From the NCBI GenBank assembly GCA_963920525.1, contig OY986435.1:276542848-276606847 (forward strand): a stretch of 64,000 nt of DNA, written 5' to 3'. The notes under the pieces are model-generated. The model worked only from the letters and a program-made list of their open reading frames with translations, searched no databases and was not told where the DNA came from. This DNA comes from Dichetophora obliterata. Lineage: Eukaryota; Arthropoda; Insecta; Diptera; Sciomyzidae. Shown one piece after another: positions 32,347 through 44,000 of the stretch (position 1 is the first letter of the stretch; each line of letters begins with the position of its first letter). A program made the translations under genes and the position numbers.

Positions 32347-34600
32347 GTATCGATACAGAAAAAAAAATCAACCAAAATATTTTAAATTATTTTTATTTTT
32401 AAACATTTGGGAAGGAGGAGATAAAATGAAAATAGCATATGGATAAATCGTTGCTTATGTTTGCAGCCATTATATTTTTAGCTCCATTGAGTTTTGAAAT
32501 AGACTTTTTAATGCTATTTTATGGAGAAATCAAACTCTCTTAAATGTTGTTAATGTTTATTTCAATATCTGAAAACTATTTAAGCCACAGCCTAAATTGT
32601 ATTCCAATTTTATATAATTTATACGAAGGTTGAAAACTTATTCCTGTTTTACATAAGTATTTTCTTTAATGTGGATACAACAAGTGCACTGAGAAAATAG
32701 TTTGATTTCATTATTGTTCTTATTGTATTGAGTTGGTGCCAGTCTATCAATATTTGAGTAGTTTTTAATCTAAACGTTGGAATCATGAATGATTTAATAC
32801 TTGTATAAGAATTTAAACGCTTCAATATTTTACAAATTTTTTAATAGAATTTAGAATAATATTTAATGCATGTTAGAACAATCTAGGAAACAGCGTTCGG
32901 TATGGTTGTGTTGTTATGTATGCTGGGCCAGCAAGATTGGCGTTGGAACGGGGTGTTTCACCCCAGGCCTAAAGCTTTAAAGGGGCCCAGAGTGGCGGGT
33001 AGGTGAAGTAACAAAAGGCTGATTTGTTGTTGAGGGAGAAAAATGTTATTTGTTTTAACGAAAAATATTATATATCGTATTTCTTACTTTGCCTTGTTTC
33101 GACAATATCAAAAAGTATAATAAGATATAAGAAGAAGTATATAAGAAACTTTCTTAGACATTTAATTATGCTCATGCATGGGCGTCCGCAGGATTCTTTC
33201 TAGGGGGGATGCAAGGGCATAATGGAATCTAGAATTAACATAAACAAAATTTAACCTTTATAAAGCTATTTACTACGATTTTTGGCACTAATTTTGTTAA
33301 CATGACGCACTCTACACCGGTGTGCACACTCTTGTACATATAAGAAAATCTAATATTTTTTGAAGATCGTGTAAAAATATTTCTCTTGTCATGTCCGCAA
33401 TATTTAAAAATTTTATTTAATTTTTTTTCATGAAATACATTTCAATAATTTTTTACTAAAGAAAATATTCTTAATGGTTTCAAATATTAAACAATTCGAG
33501 GCCTATATCCTTAAATGAAATTTTATTAATTACTATTGAGCACCCAAGTTTTCAACTTTTAAAATAAGAATACAAAAATTTACTAATATTAATTAAACCG
33601 TATTTTTTTTATTGGAAAACTGAAAAAATAAACTAAATTTTTAGTCCATTTTTTAACTTTGGAAGCCTTTAACTCCTAAACTCCTTTAAAGCCTAAATTT
33701 CGAGTGAACTGAAATTTTTCAGATTTGAACTTAGGAGGTCAAAATCCATATCAATCGCAAAAATTAAAAATTTGAGTTGTCTCTATTCTTGAAATGTTCC
33801 CCGCATGCTAAGGGAGATATTTTTCACCGGGTTTCACACCGCATTGACACCAATCTATTTATTTCTTTTTCCAACATGAATCAGTTCCAGCAGCTTGTAA
33901 GTTCCTACAACCGTATATGGAAACATACCTATTATCTGAAGGATTAAAAAAGCTAATTTTTTTTTTTTTAACTCAAAACGTATGAATAAATTAAGAGGTA
34001 CATGTATATTAGATTTGTTTTGGGTTTCATAAATTTTCTTAACATATTGCAAAACCTCCCTGCAAAGCTTGATTAGTAATCTTGGTTTAATATAAGCACG
34101 TGAAGCGAAAAAAGTCCAGAAAATTCGGAAACTCGGTGGGAGCAGCTAAATAACGTGAATTTTAAGAAGTATAAACTAGTTGTTTCAAATCGTTTTTATG
34201 TTACGTTTATGTCATAAAAAACTTTTGACTATAACAAATTCTAATGTATAATCGTTCGTTAATATGATATAAGATTTTTTCAGAAATAAGTCCTTGATCC
34301 AAAATTGTCCTACTTCATTAAATTTCCTAATGCTTTCTTTAGCTTTTGAATTAGAAGTTTTGTTCCCGCATAGATCGCTGTGACTTTCTAAAATATAAAT
34401 GCTGTTGGATTGTTTGCCATTTTATTATGTTTAGGAAGAAAAAAAAATCTATATTGATCATCTTTATGACAAGAAAACAAGCCGACTTGTTTGAAAACAT
34501 TAACTTTTTTTAAATTCATTTACTTTTTCCTCTGCTTGTTTACTATGACTTTAAAACATATATTTGCTTATCGTCAAAGTTTATATCCGTTATTGACTTA
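32347..34600. other. AT-rich interval with scattered repeat fragments
   Basis: At about 32950-32966 a GGGGTGTTTCACCCC hairpin begins a short GC-rich patch. At about 33178-33195 CATGGGCGTCCGCAGG marks a fragment related to the foldback at 35.4-36.2 kb. The rest is unannotated; the small frame at 33855-34052 is not convincing. Confidence 0.4.
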
Positions 34601-35070
34601 AGTACCCCCTGCTATCTATTCCTACGAATGATTTTCCACTAATAAGAAATATCATTCCTTAGCATTCGTCGATTTCCGGTATGAATAACTTCGTAATTTC
34701 TTTCATTACATTCGTAGTATTTACTACAAAATTTATTCGTAGGTTGACTGCACTCATTATTCGTAAAAAATATATAACTGAAATCGTTCAGACTGGTTTG
34801 TCGAACAGTTATAAAATATAAGGAAATGTGTGATTGCAAGGAAGAGTACGTGGCCCATAAGCTAAAGAACCGCGTTTCAAACGCCAGCTGAACATAAGGT
34901 TTTTTTCGTAACTAGGCATTAGGATCATTCGTAAATGTATTTGTACAATATACATTTGTTTTTGTAGGAATACGAATAAAATATTCGAAATGTGTACCAT
35001 ACTACGTCTATTATATGAATTCTATTCGTGGCTTAAGATTACGGATAAAATTCGTACAAAAATCTTTTAA
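34600..35070. mobile_element. Related copy of the 6.1-6.8 kb MITE
   Basis: ACTACGAATGTAATGAAA-type sequence in the 6.1-kb MITE reappears inverted here (TTTCATTACATTCGTAGTAT near 34700), as do AACGATTTCGGTTTTC-like and GTTTGTCGAACA segments. A 3' half of the tRNA-like module lies at 34845-34905. Ends are degraded, so limits are approximate. Confidence 0.6.
34845..34907 (+). other. tRNA-like module, 3' half only
   Basis: GAGTACGTGGCCCATAAGC, then CGCGTTTCAAACGCC (B-box position) and a run of seven T (34901-34907). The A-box half is missing or unrecognisable. It parallels the minus-strand module at 6189-6272. Confidence 0.5.
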
Positions 35071-35135
35071 TTTATAATACGTATTGAAAAGTGTTTGTGA
35101 AACAAGGATATATGAAATGGTATCGTAACTTATTA

Positions 35136-35338
35136 GGTCGTGTTCATATTATGCGTTTTTGTAGCGATTGCGACACCACTCTCAAATTTTTTTCACAAAC
35201 GCGCCTGAAAATACTGAATATTTAATAAATGAATGTATTAAAATACGTATAAAATTCAATATTTTTCAGCCGCTTCTGCGAAAAAAAAGTGAGAGCAGTG
35301 TCGCAATCGCGACAAAAACGCTTGATATGAACACAACC
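35136..35338. mobile_element. PIF/Harbinger-type MITE with TTA duplication
   Basis: GGTCGTGTTCATAT at the left end is inverted at the right (ATATGAACACAACC), and both are flanked by TTA (35133-35135 and 35339-35341), the 3-bp target of PIF/Harbinger elements. Arms continue through GCGATTGCGACAC and CTCTCA. The 203-bp element is mostly hairpin. The 68-residue frame at 35168 only crosses it. Confidence 0.8.
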
Positions 35339-35384
35339 TTACAGCAATGGGTACAGCCTACTATTTCAAAATGAATGGTTTAGC

Positions 35385-36150
35385 TCAGCTTTAAGTTGGG
35401 CCTATCTCCGCCATATATTATGTAAAAACAAAATATTTATATATATTTTTGTATACTAAAAATATGTTAAAAGTAATGTATAAAATCATTAGACTGTCAA
35501 AATAAATTGATCGATAAAAAAATTCTTAAAACTTAAGAGAACCAGACCTAAATTTAAAAATTCCCAACGAGTACATGGACGTCCGCAGGGGGAAGGAGGG
35601 GCACTTTTCCTCCCCCCTTAGGCAGTGAAGATTTTTTATCTTCATATGAAATTAAAAAAGCCATAAGTTACAAAAAATTCAAAATCGACTTTTTGATTGA
35701 TTATGATGCTTCTTATCAAAATACATGCTTCGTAAAATTTTACACTCCTACAACTAAAACGTTTTTATTACGTTTTTATTAACAAAGTTCTCAAAGCCCT
35801 AAGCTTAAGCGCAACTTACAATTTAGAATTTATTTTCTCTTAAAATTTTTTTATATAAATTTACGCCTTTTTTGATTTCATATGAAGATAAAAAATGTTC
35901 ACTGCCTAGGGGGGGAGGGGAAAGTCCCCATCCTTCTCCCTGCGGACGCCCATGTGCTCGTAGCTTGGAATTTTTGAATTTAGGTCTGGTTCTCTTAAGC
36001 ATAGTTTTAAGAATTTTTTTTTCCTCGAAAAATTTATTTTGACAGTCTAATGATTTTATGCATTAATTTTAACATATTTGTAGCATACAAAAATATATAT
36101 ATATATATACGTAACATATGGCGAAGATAAGCCCAACTTAAGGCAACCCT
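35385..36150. mobile_element. Foldback element with CATGGGCGTCCGCAGG arms
   Basis: Arms 35385-35670 and 35860-36150 are inverted copies, including TAAGTTGGGC(C/T)TATCT, ATTAGACTGTCAAAATAAAT, GAGAACCAGACCTAAAT and GGACGTCCGCAGGG with C-rich and G-rich runs that face each other. No coding content is visible. Superfamily unknown. Confidence 0.75.
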
Positions 36151-37377
36151 GTTGAAAACTGGTTGACATGATTTTTTAGCTCTACAACGTAGGAAACAAA
36201 AATTCAAAATTAATTTGAAAATATAAGCTAATCGCAATGTCAAGTAGTGGATATAAATGGATAAAATGAAACAAAATGGCTGATTTTTGAATTTTTTTGA
36301 GCCTTACTTTTACCTGAGGTCGCTTTAAAAAAAAAGGTTATCGATATACTAATGGATATTTATTATTTTACTACCGTTCGGTTGCATAGTTTTTCGTTAT
36401 CACCTCATCAAAAAACGTGTTCAAAGTTTTTTGTTAGAGTTTGCTATATGGACTCGCCTGCTAAATCAGTATCGTATACAAGTTTCTCTATCTCGGTGAC
36501 TTTAATAAGGCTTTTTTAAAATTTTTTTATACTATTTCTAATAGTATCGAAAATATAAGACAGGGTTATCTAGAAAATCAATATTTTGGAAAAATAGAGC
36601 CAAGCAAAAACATGGATGTTTTTTAGCACATATATTAACACATATTTTGCTCTTTTTTTAACCCTCGATAAAAATCGTATTTCTGATAAGTTATAACCAA
36701 TGTTACTTGATTCGACTAAGCCGCTCCAAAACTCGTTTTTGAAGACAAACAGCTCTACATTAAATATATTAAAAGCTTTTTAAAATGGAACAATTATAAT
36801 TAATTTTACTAGAAATCAAAAAACATATATACTGGTCTTTGTTTTTTTTTTTAGATTTGCCCTATTATGATCAGCTACTTATTTAAACAGTTCGAGAAAA
36901 AGAGAGCAGTGTTAATCGAAACGACTAACATTGGTAATCTAGGGTAAAGTACGCGATATTTTTGTAATGAACTGATTTCTGCAAATGTTGAAAATAAGAT
37001 GAGTAATGAGTTAAAAAAAATCCTATGTCCTGGCAGCTTATGTTACCCAGTTTTTTTATTGAATTTTGCTTGATCTTGTACCCAATTGCGGTCTTTGATC
37101 AACCGCCATCTTAACCTAGCACCCCTTCCTTTGCTCGAATTTAAATATTGCATGCTAAAGACTTATGTTTTCATTTCCTATTGGGTCACAATGCTAAAAT
37201 TTTGGCAAACACTCATAAGAGCTTAAGGACTGCGTTCGATAAAATTGTCGAATTTAAAATATCTGCCAAACCAATTATCCGATTAACAAAATGAAACTGT
37301 TTTTATAAAGGTATTTTTATTCGAATTAATCTTGTTTATTTGGTTTTTTTTTATTTATCACTAAGAAATCTTTTAAT
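36151..37377. other. Unannotated AT-rich interval
   Basis: I see no supported gene or transposon boundary. The last part (about 37340-37377) is the 3' flank of the Tc1-type transposase relic. Confidence 0.4.
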
Positions 37378-37965
37378 TCATTTTATTGTTTTTGCTCTGG
37401 ACTGCTGCAGATCACTCTTGCTAAAATCTTTGAATTCGCTGGCAACTTTCTTTGTTGACTTTATTTCCTTTTTGACCAAAGCCCAGTTACCTTCCAATTG
37501 GCCTGAGTTCTGGGCAATTTGGTGGGTTGGCCACTTGAGGCACCAAAATAACATTATTTTGGTAGTATTACTCCAGGGCAGCTTTGCTGTATGGCAAGAG
37601 GCTAGATCTGGCCAAAAGAGCTTTGAAAATTCATGTTGCCTTAAGAATGGCAACAACTCTTTTTGCAAGCATTCTTTAATGTTAACTTCCTTAAAAAATT
37701 CCGAGCAATTCACTTTTTTCGTGGCTATTAGGCGAAAATATTAGGGTTCTTCTTGAATATGCCATTTCTGCATTGTTAAAAATCTTGGACTAAATTTTAA
37801 ATTTTTTTGGATTACATATAGGACAACACCAAAAAAGATTACTTTTTAATCCAAAGAAATGTTTAAAAGTTTTAATCCAAAAAAGATAAGTTTTCAATTC
37901 AGAGAAAGTTTAAAAAAGCAATATAAATATCAACTTAAAAAATAAAAAACTTTTCTGACCAGTTA

Positions 37966-38026
37966 ATGATTTGAACATACGTCCTTTGTTGTGCCGGTCC
38001 AACACCTTATCCACTCGTCCATCTCA
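37966..38026 (-). other. tRNA-like segment, unit 1
   Basis: Minus strand: GATGGACGAGTGGATAAGG (A-box-like), GTGTTGGACC, then GTATGTTCAAATCAT (B-box-like) about 40 nt later. The spacing fits a Pol III internal promoter. On the other strand a second B-box-like GGTTCGAGACC lies at 38109-38119. Confidence 0.5.
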
Positions 38027-38164
38027 TTTAAGTTAAGTGAAGAAAGTTTCAATTATATTGCATCATAACGAATGTAAGTAAGTATGTAAGCAAGCATGCA
38101 GAAACGTGGGTTCGAGACCCAGCTAAATTAAAGCATAATAAAAAAAATGTTTTAAACAGTTCCT

Positions 38165-38222
38165 GATTTGAACACACATCCTCTGATATGCTGGTCCAAT
38201 ACCTTATTCACTCGTCCATCTC
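38165..38222 (-). other. tRNA-like segment, unit 2
   Basis: Minus strand: GATGGACGAGTGAATAAGG, GTATTGGACC, then GTGTTCAAATCAG, a diverged second copy of unit 1. Its companion GGTTTGAGACC lies at about 38294-38304 on the plus strand. Confidence 0.5.
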
Positions 38223-38979
38223 AGTTGTTAACATAGTTTCGCTTAGGTACTTTGCATCACTACGAATACAAGTAAGTTCTTTCCAGGAACGTGGGTTTGA
38301 GACCCAGCTAAATTAAATAAATCTTTGGATTAAAAAGTAGTCCTTTTTATTAAAAATTCCTTTAAACCAAAGCTTGGATTAAAAACCAGTCCAAAATTTT
38401 TAACCGTGAGATCAATAATACGTTTTTTCGACCAGAATCTTCCTTGCGGGAGATGGTCAGCTTTTTCTTAAACTTTTTGATAAGTTCTGAAACAGTTTTT
38501 GGGTTACTTTTAACTTCTCTAGCAATTTTTTTAAAAGTTCGATGAGGATTGTCTTGTAAAAGATTTATAATATGTTTACTCTGTTCTTATTTGTTTGTCA
38601 TTTTTAAAGAAACTTAAGCGTTTATAACCACGCAAATTTAACGACAATTGCTGACATTTATTTTAAAAGTAACTACGTTCAAATTTTTATTTTTAAATGG
38701 ATCTTAATAAGGTTGTTAAAAATATACAGTGAAAAATATTATCAAACGCTGTCCTAACGCTTAAACTTAAAAAGGTAAATGGCAAAAATAGTTTCATTTA
38801 ATGAAAATAGAGAACATTGTAATTGCTGTCAAATAATCTACCAAATTTTTTTGAAAAATATAAATAACGAGTTTTTTGAATTAAGATTTTAACGAAATTT
38901 TCTACGTAGCAAAATTCCCAAAGAAAAAATATAGTTTTAGAAAAAACCAAATTATTTCACGACACGGAATAAAACAAAA

Positions 38980-39330
38980 ATTCTTAAAAGGTTCCGCCTT
39001 CCCAAAAAGAGTGCTCAAATAATTTTTGCGGATTGAATCAAAGCTGTCATCGCGCGTGCGGAGTATTTTCAAAAAAACAAAAATTTAACCAAGCTTGCAA
39101 TTGTTCGTTACACTAGGGCTTTTTGCATCCGGCAACTTCACAGTAGTTGTTGGAGATTTTGAAGATCTACATCTAAAAATTGCTGGCAAAATTATAAGAC
39201 ATTTCTCAGCACTCATCGTTAGTGGAAAAAAATCTTGTGCCCCCAAAGGCGATTCTACAAGGTAGCTAAATTCCCCAGATGTTTAGGAGCACTAGACTGT
39301 TCGCATGTTACAAATTAATCACTTCGTAGA
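38980..39330 (+). pseudogene. PIF/Harbinger (HARBI1-like) transposase fragment
   Basis: Plus-strand pieces with frameshifts and stops: FLKRFRLPKRVLK at about 38980, then LGLFASGNFTVVVGDFEDLH, LKIAGKIIRHFSALIVSGKK and, after a frame change, VAKFPRCLGALDCSHVTN. This follows HARBI1-family transposases (RYRLP, FATGSFQ..VGD, RFPGVIGALDCTHV), where the Asp in GALDC is the first catalytic residue. The rest of the DDE domain was not recognised downstream. It is too far and too decayed to be the source of the 35.1-kb MITE on this evidence. Confidence 0.75.
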
Positions 39331-40299
39331 TAATACTATCTTATTAAATATATGTTAATGTTTTTTCGTGACAGAAAATAAAAACCCTTCCAATTTTTTA
39401 CAATAATTTGTCGTGTATAAACATTTCGGTAGAAAAAATGTTAGAGTTATCAATTGGTTTATAGTTATTTGTGGTGCTCTAACACCAAAAGATATCTATT
39501 TGTTGAAATTGAGATATTCCAAAAATCGAAAAGAAATGTACTATTTGTGCTGTGCTGACAAGGAAATTGTCAAAAATCAAATAAATTAGTTACAAAACCA
39601 TCTTTTGTTAACTCAGAAATAGCTAAGTTTTTTTTTTAAATTTTGCACAAAACTCTATACACATTAGTTTAGTTTCAAAATAATAAAAGTTATATTATTT
39701 TCTAAATTTTTTTTGAACATACCCAATAATATTCTGGATGTTATAAAGTTTTTAGAAAAATATAATTCTGATCGTAAATATCGCTTAAATTCATTTGAAG
39801 GTAGTTTAGATATTTTTGTATACATGTGATCAGTAAAATTTGCTGATGATGATTAACCTTAAATTCTCTTCAGTGTAAAAAATAAGTGGACATTTTTTGT
39901 TGACTAATACAAATTTTTAATAGATGTTAATGCAAAACACATTTGCATCGAAAATTTTACCAAAAATACCAACACTTAAAATATTAAAAACCATTTTAAA
40001 AACTCTTAAAATTCAGATTTTTACAATGAACAGAAAGAACTAAAAAAGTATTGTCCTAATAATGCAAATAATTAGTAAATTTAAATACTTCAGAATGCCA
40101 CACAAAAAGTTTGCATTAGGTAGAGACCACTAATACACACATACAGCAATAGGATATGCTTGACTTGGCATGGTGCATGACTTAAAAATTCCTATGTTCT
40201 ATAAATAATAACTAAGAATTTATTAATAATTTCATATAGATCTTGCATAGTTGGCCTAGTTTCCTGATATAATTCGTTTTTTGTATTGAAATAATTTTC
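39331..40299. other. Unannotated AT-rich interval
   Basis: It may contain the decayed remainder of the Harbinger element, but I recognise no further motif. No gene is supported. Confidence 0.4.
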
Positions 40300-41037
40300 A
40301 GAGGAGCCCGTATGTTTACGAAGAAAAATTACATTTTCGACTTTGATTGTAGCAAACATAATTGTATTTACCGTAAATATATTTCGCAATTCCGACTATA
40401 TTTTGTTTATCATACATATTGCTATTTTTGTGACATGCATTTCAATGTTTGTTTACTCTTCCAGGTAAACATATTTTGATTGATGTGACAAAAAAATATT
40501 TTTGCAGAAAAATAAGTCCACAATGTTCATATTTTATGCTTCTGAAAGTAAAACCATGCTTATCAGTGGCTTTAGTCAGGCGACAATTGTTGGTGGCCGT
40601 AGCCTTCTGGTAGAGTTCTTGGTTCGTAAGCGAAAGAGCTGCATTTCAATCGCAGTCCGGAACAGAAAGTTTTTCAAAAAGTTTTTTCAATTGAATTAAT
40701 ATTTTTGTTCAGCCGCAAACAATGGCAAACCTCAAAGACCATTAAAAAAAAACAATAAATTAAGTAATAATAAATAATTAAAATACAATATAGACAACAA
40801 ATAAGCTTACTTGCCCCAAAAATAATTTGATGTTTCAGTAAACATATTAATTGCAACAAATAAGATTATTTGCAGTGTGAACATTCAAGTGAACATAATT
40901 TGCTTTCGGAAAAAATTTTATGTTTACCGTAAAATAAAAATATATTTCTTATTAAAATGATCTTGTTTGCCATAAACAAGTTTTTAAACATAATAGTATC
41001 CTACGATATTATGTTTGTGTCAAATATATTCTGCGTG
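40300..41037. mobile_element. CACGCAG-ended DNA element with SINE cargo, second copy
   Basis: The right end, complement CACGCAGAATATATTTGACAC, finishes at 41037. The left flank 40310-40578 (ACATTTTCGACTTTGATTG, ATATTTCGCAATTCCGACTA, TTAGTCAGGCGA) matches 10140-10300 inverted. A SINE module follows at 40579. The far left end is not found. AAACATAAT and GTTTACCGTAAA motifs recur toward the right end. Confidence 0.6.
40579..40745 (+). mobile_element. tRNA-derived SINE module, plus-strand copy
   Basis: GGCGACAATTGTTGGTGGCC, A-box-like CGTAGCCTTCTGGTAGAGTTC, a degraded B-box (CATTTCAATCGCAG), then body AACAGAAAGTTTTTC, TTCAATTGAATTAATATTT and CAATGGCAAACCTCAAAGA, ending in an A-rich run (40742-40750). 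It shares head-side flank TTAGTCAGGCGA with the copy at 10.1 kb. Confidence 0.65.
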
Positions 41038-44000
41038 TTATTAGCATTATGTTATTTTAAATAATATAGAAAATATAATAACTTTGTGTATTTTTGTTTA
41101 TTTAAGAATGTATTTATTTGTACATATATAAATAACATTCATGAAGTTAGGTGCCTCTAAGGTGCTGGGCTTAGCAACTGGGAAGCTGGGAAGCAACGCA
41201 TAATTATTTTAGTTTTTTCTTCTATCCTTCGGACGCTTGTACACTTGAGACACGAAGAACGGTCAATTTGGAACGGTACACAAACCATTTGGGTGTACAT
41301 AGATTTTAGACGCCAGAAGAAGCCGTTGATGTGTCAAAAAACTCTGTTTTGGATGTGTTTCAATCGGAATGGGAAAATTGTATGACATAAGGTTCGAACG
41401 CATGCAAAAATGTATTGATCATAAAAAAGAATATTTTTAAAAACAATGAAGTTATTTTTATTGACCAAAATGTTGGACTTTATAAACATTTATTTCTGAA
41501 ACATATATAAAAACCCTCGTTCTATAGAATCTAACTTAAATTTATACAATCAAAACTTTATACTTTATGGTAACTTCTTCGTTTGGGTATTAAATATATT
41601 TGCAAATTCCACCAAAAAGTGCCAATCTACATGTCCTCACAGTTTTGAGTGAAAAAACCAATTTGTGGTACTTTAAAATACTCCAGCTATCTTAAATATT
41701 TTGGTGTTAGTTAAACATCAAAAACTCAACACAAAACATTAACATGAATACACAACTCAAGTTTTAGATTTAAATCATATTAAAAAAAACTGGCTGGTAT
41801 TCTGGCCAAAACTATTAAGCGCCGTAATTGAATATTTTAACAACATATATTTTAGTTAATGTAAATAATTATCTGCTTCATTTAAAAGTTTAAGAATTAA
41901 CCCCTTGAAGCCATTAACTTTTATAAAACCGCACCGTTTCTTAAGTTTTTTAAATAAAAGGGCTTATTGCAAGAACATGATTAAAGTTTTAAGCAAAATA
42001 TGTTTGTGTTTCCAAATAATATATCAATGAATTACATTGTAGGATTGAATATTTTGTAAAATAAAAAGAGAATCAACCTCTTAAAGAAACTTTTAAAAAA
42101 TTATTTTTAAATAATATATTTTTACAATTTAATTATATATCCCAACTTTCTATTTCATTATCTAAGTCCAAGTTGTCTTCTAAAAAAGCTGCATATATAT
42201 GAACGTCATCATCTTCTTCAACATTAGATCTATCTTCACCTATTTTATTTTAATCATCATTTCACTATTTAACCACGATGTATTATTTGTCTGAAAGAAC
42301 TCGTATTTCGGGAACATTTTGACTATCCATGTTTGGAAATTTTGCAGAAATTTGCGACTTTATCGCTAATTTGAGTTAAGCTATTTTATTTGAATTATTA
42401 CCTCTGTCAAATTTTTGAAAAATGTAACCAAAAATGTCCGTCTGCTTTTGCCATGGGTCATGATGTGCTTTCCATATTTTAAGATATGGATATCTTATTT
42501 TCCATAAGACTAAATTTTTAAACTAGTGTGTATCTAGAAAAAACTAATTTCTCATGAATTCTACATGAAAAACTACTTGCTAAGCAAAACATATGAAACA
42601 TTTTATAACCTTACGTAAATATTGGTTTTTAAAAAAATTTGGAAGTTCTAACCGTACTTACATTAGATGAGTGTTTTACAACAACAAGAATAAAAAATCA
42701 GGCAGTTTCTTTTTTATTTATATAACACATACAGATTTCAATGTTTCTACAAAAAAATATTGTTATTAATTAACTTTAAATATGTTTAACACGCCATCGT
42801 AAAACTCACTTTTATAAAAGCACTTTTTATATTCTAAAAATTTAATTTTTGTATATCAACATTAACGGCTGCCTAAATGAAGGTAGATTATTTCAAACAA
42901 AAAAACAAAACTGGTTTTTACTTGGTGTGAAGTATTCTTTGTAAGATGATCACAACAAAACCGTGATGGCAACATGTGGAAATTTTTGTATTTTGTATGC
43001 AAAACCGGTATGCAAAACCGGTTATTTGACCTTTAGTGCAATGCAGTTATTAAAGGAAAAGTAATTTAAAAGGTACACAATTAAGCAATAAGCCAAGAAG
43101 ATAACATAAACAAATACTCATTGAAAGTCAGTTGCACAAAATGTTGTTATTACAATCTTAAAATTATATTCTAAGGGCTTGTTCATAAACAACGCTATCG
43201 ATTTCTAGCACCTCCGTTACTTTTCGTAGTTCATTTTTAAACCCCTCTCCCCCTCCATAAAGTAACGTGACAAATGAAATAAAAAAATTAATTGATGCAG
43301 ACGAGAGGTCACAAAACAACGCTACTTATGTGGAGGTCCTAGGGTCTATAATAATTTACCGTTTATTTCCGTTTGTTTGAGACCAAAAATATTCTCATTG
43401 CTTGAAAATTATAGAAAGTCCTTGTTCAATAAAGTTTTGGATAAATTTTAATTCTTATTTCAAAGAAGGCCCAACAAATTTTTGTTTCTTCCAAAAATGG
43501 TGCAAAAGTTGTTTTTGTCGTAAAAACGTTTTGAACGATTTTGTAACGATTTGAATTTTTTAACATGTTATTTTTATAAGTATTAAAAAATGTTTAGCCT
43601 TCAAGAATAATTTCTGAATTTTTTCGTATGCAGAACCCCATCTGCGGGGATAATTTGTTCCTATAATAAATTTTAACTACTTAATCATAAAAATATATTT
43701 TTCTTTAAAGACATATTTCCCTCATATTATAACACACTCTTGCAAATTTTCCCTATTTTTAAAGAAAATTCAAATAATAACGCAAAAATAAAAAGTTTTA
43801 AAAATTACATGAATTAAATTGCAAGCTTTAGATCCAGTAAGTTTTTAAGAAGGCAACAACAACTAATCTAAAGCTCGCAAATTAATTCATGGATTAATTA
43901 ATAGATCATAAAAATAATAAACCAAATTTTAAAAATTTAAAAACATTCCAGAGTAACAACGGGTTAATATCAGCTAGTCTTAAATAATATTAAATTGATT

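Larger units (their letters stand above)
37771..38408. mobile_element. Inverted-repeat element with two tRNA-like repeats
   Basis: Left end CATTGTTAAAAATCTTGGACT and right end, complement CACGGTTAAAAATTTTGGACT, are inverted copies, with secondary TTTTTAATCCAA repeats inside. Two tandem units of about 190 bp each carry a minus-strand tRNA-like segment and a plus-strand GGGTT(C/T)GAGACCC. It interrupts the Tc1-type transposase. No clear target duplication was found. Confidence 0.6.
37378..38601 (-). pseudogene. Tc1/mariner-superfamily transposase relic, split
   Basis: The N-terminal part (38601-38409) starts with ATG, has an in-frame TAA at codon 5, then HIINLLQDNPHRTFKKIAR, EVKSNPKTVSELIKKFKK and KLTISRKEDSGRK, a helix-turn-helix of the kind that binds Tc1-type ends. 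The C-terminal part (about 37745-37378) reads NIKECLQKELLPFLRQHE, LFWPDLASCH (second catalytic Asp), a twice-frameshifted CPELRP region and GNWALVKKEIK. The middle, including the first catalytic Asp, is gone, and a foreign element (37771-38408) lies between the halves. The plus-strand frame 37340-37744 is a shadow of the C-terminal part. Confidence 0.85.

Noticed and set aside
37340..37744. 134-residue plus-strand open frame
   Set aside because: It is the opposite-strand shadow of the Tc1-type transposase C-terminus, which has clear catalytic motifs.
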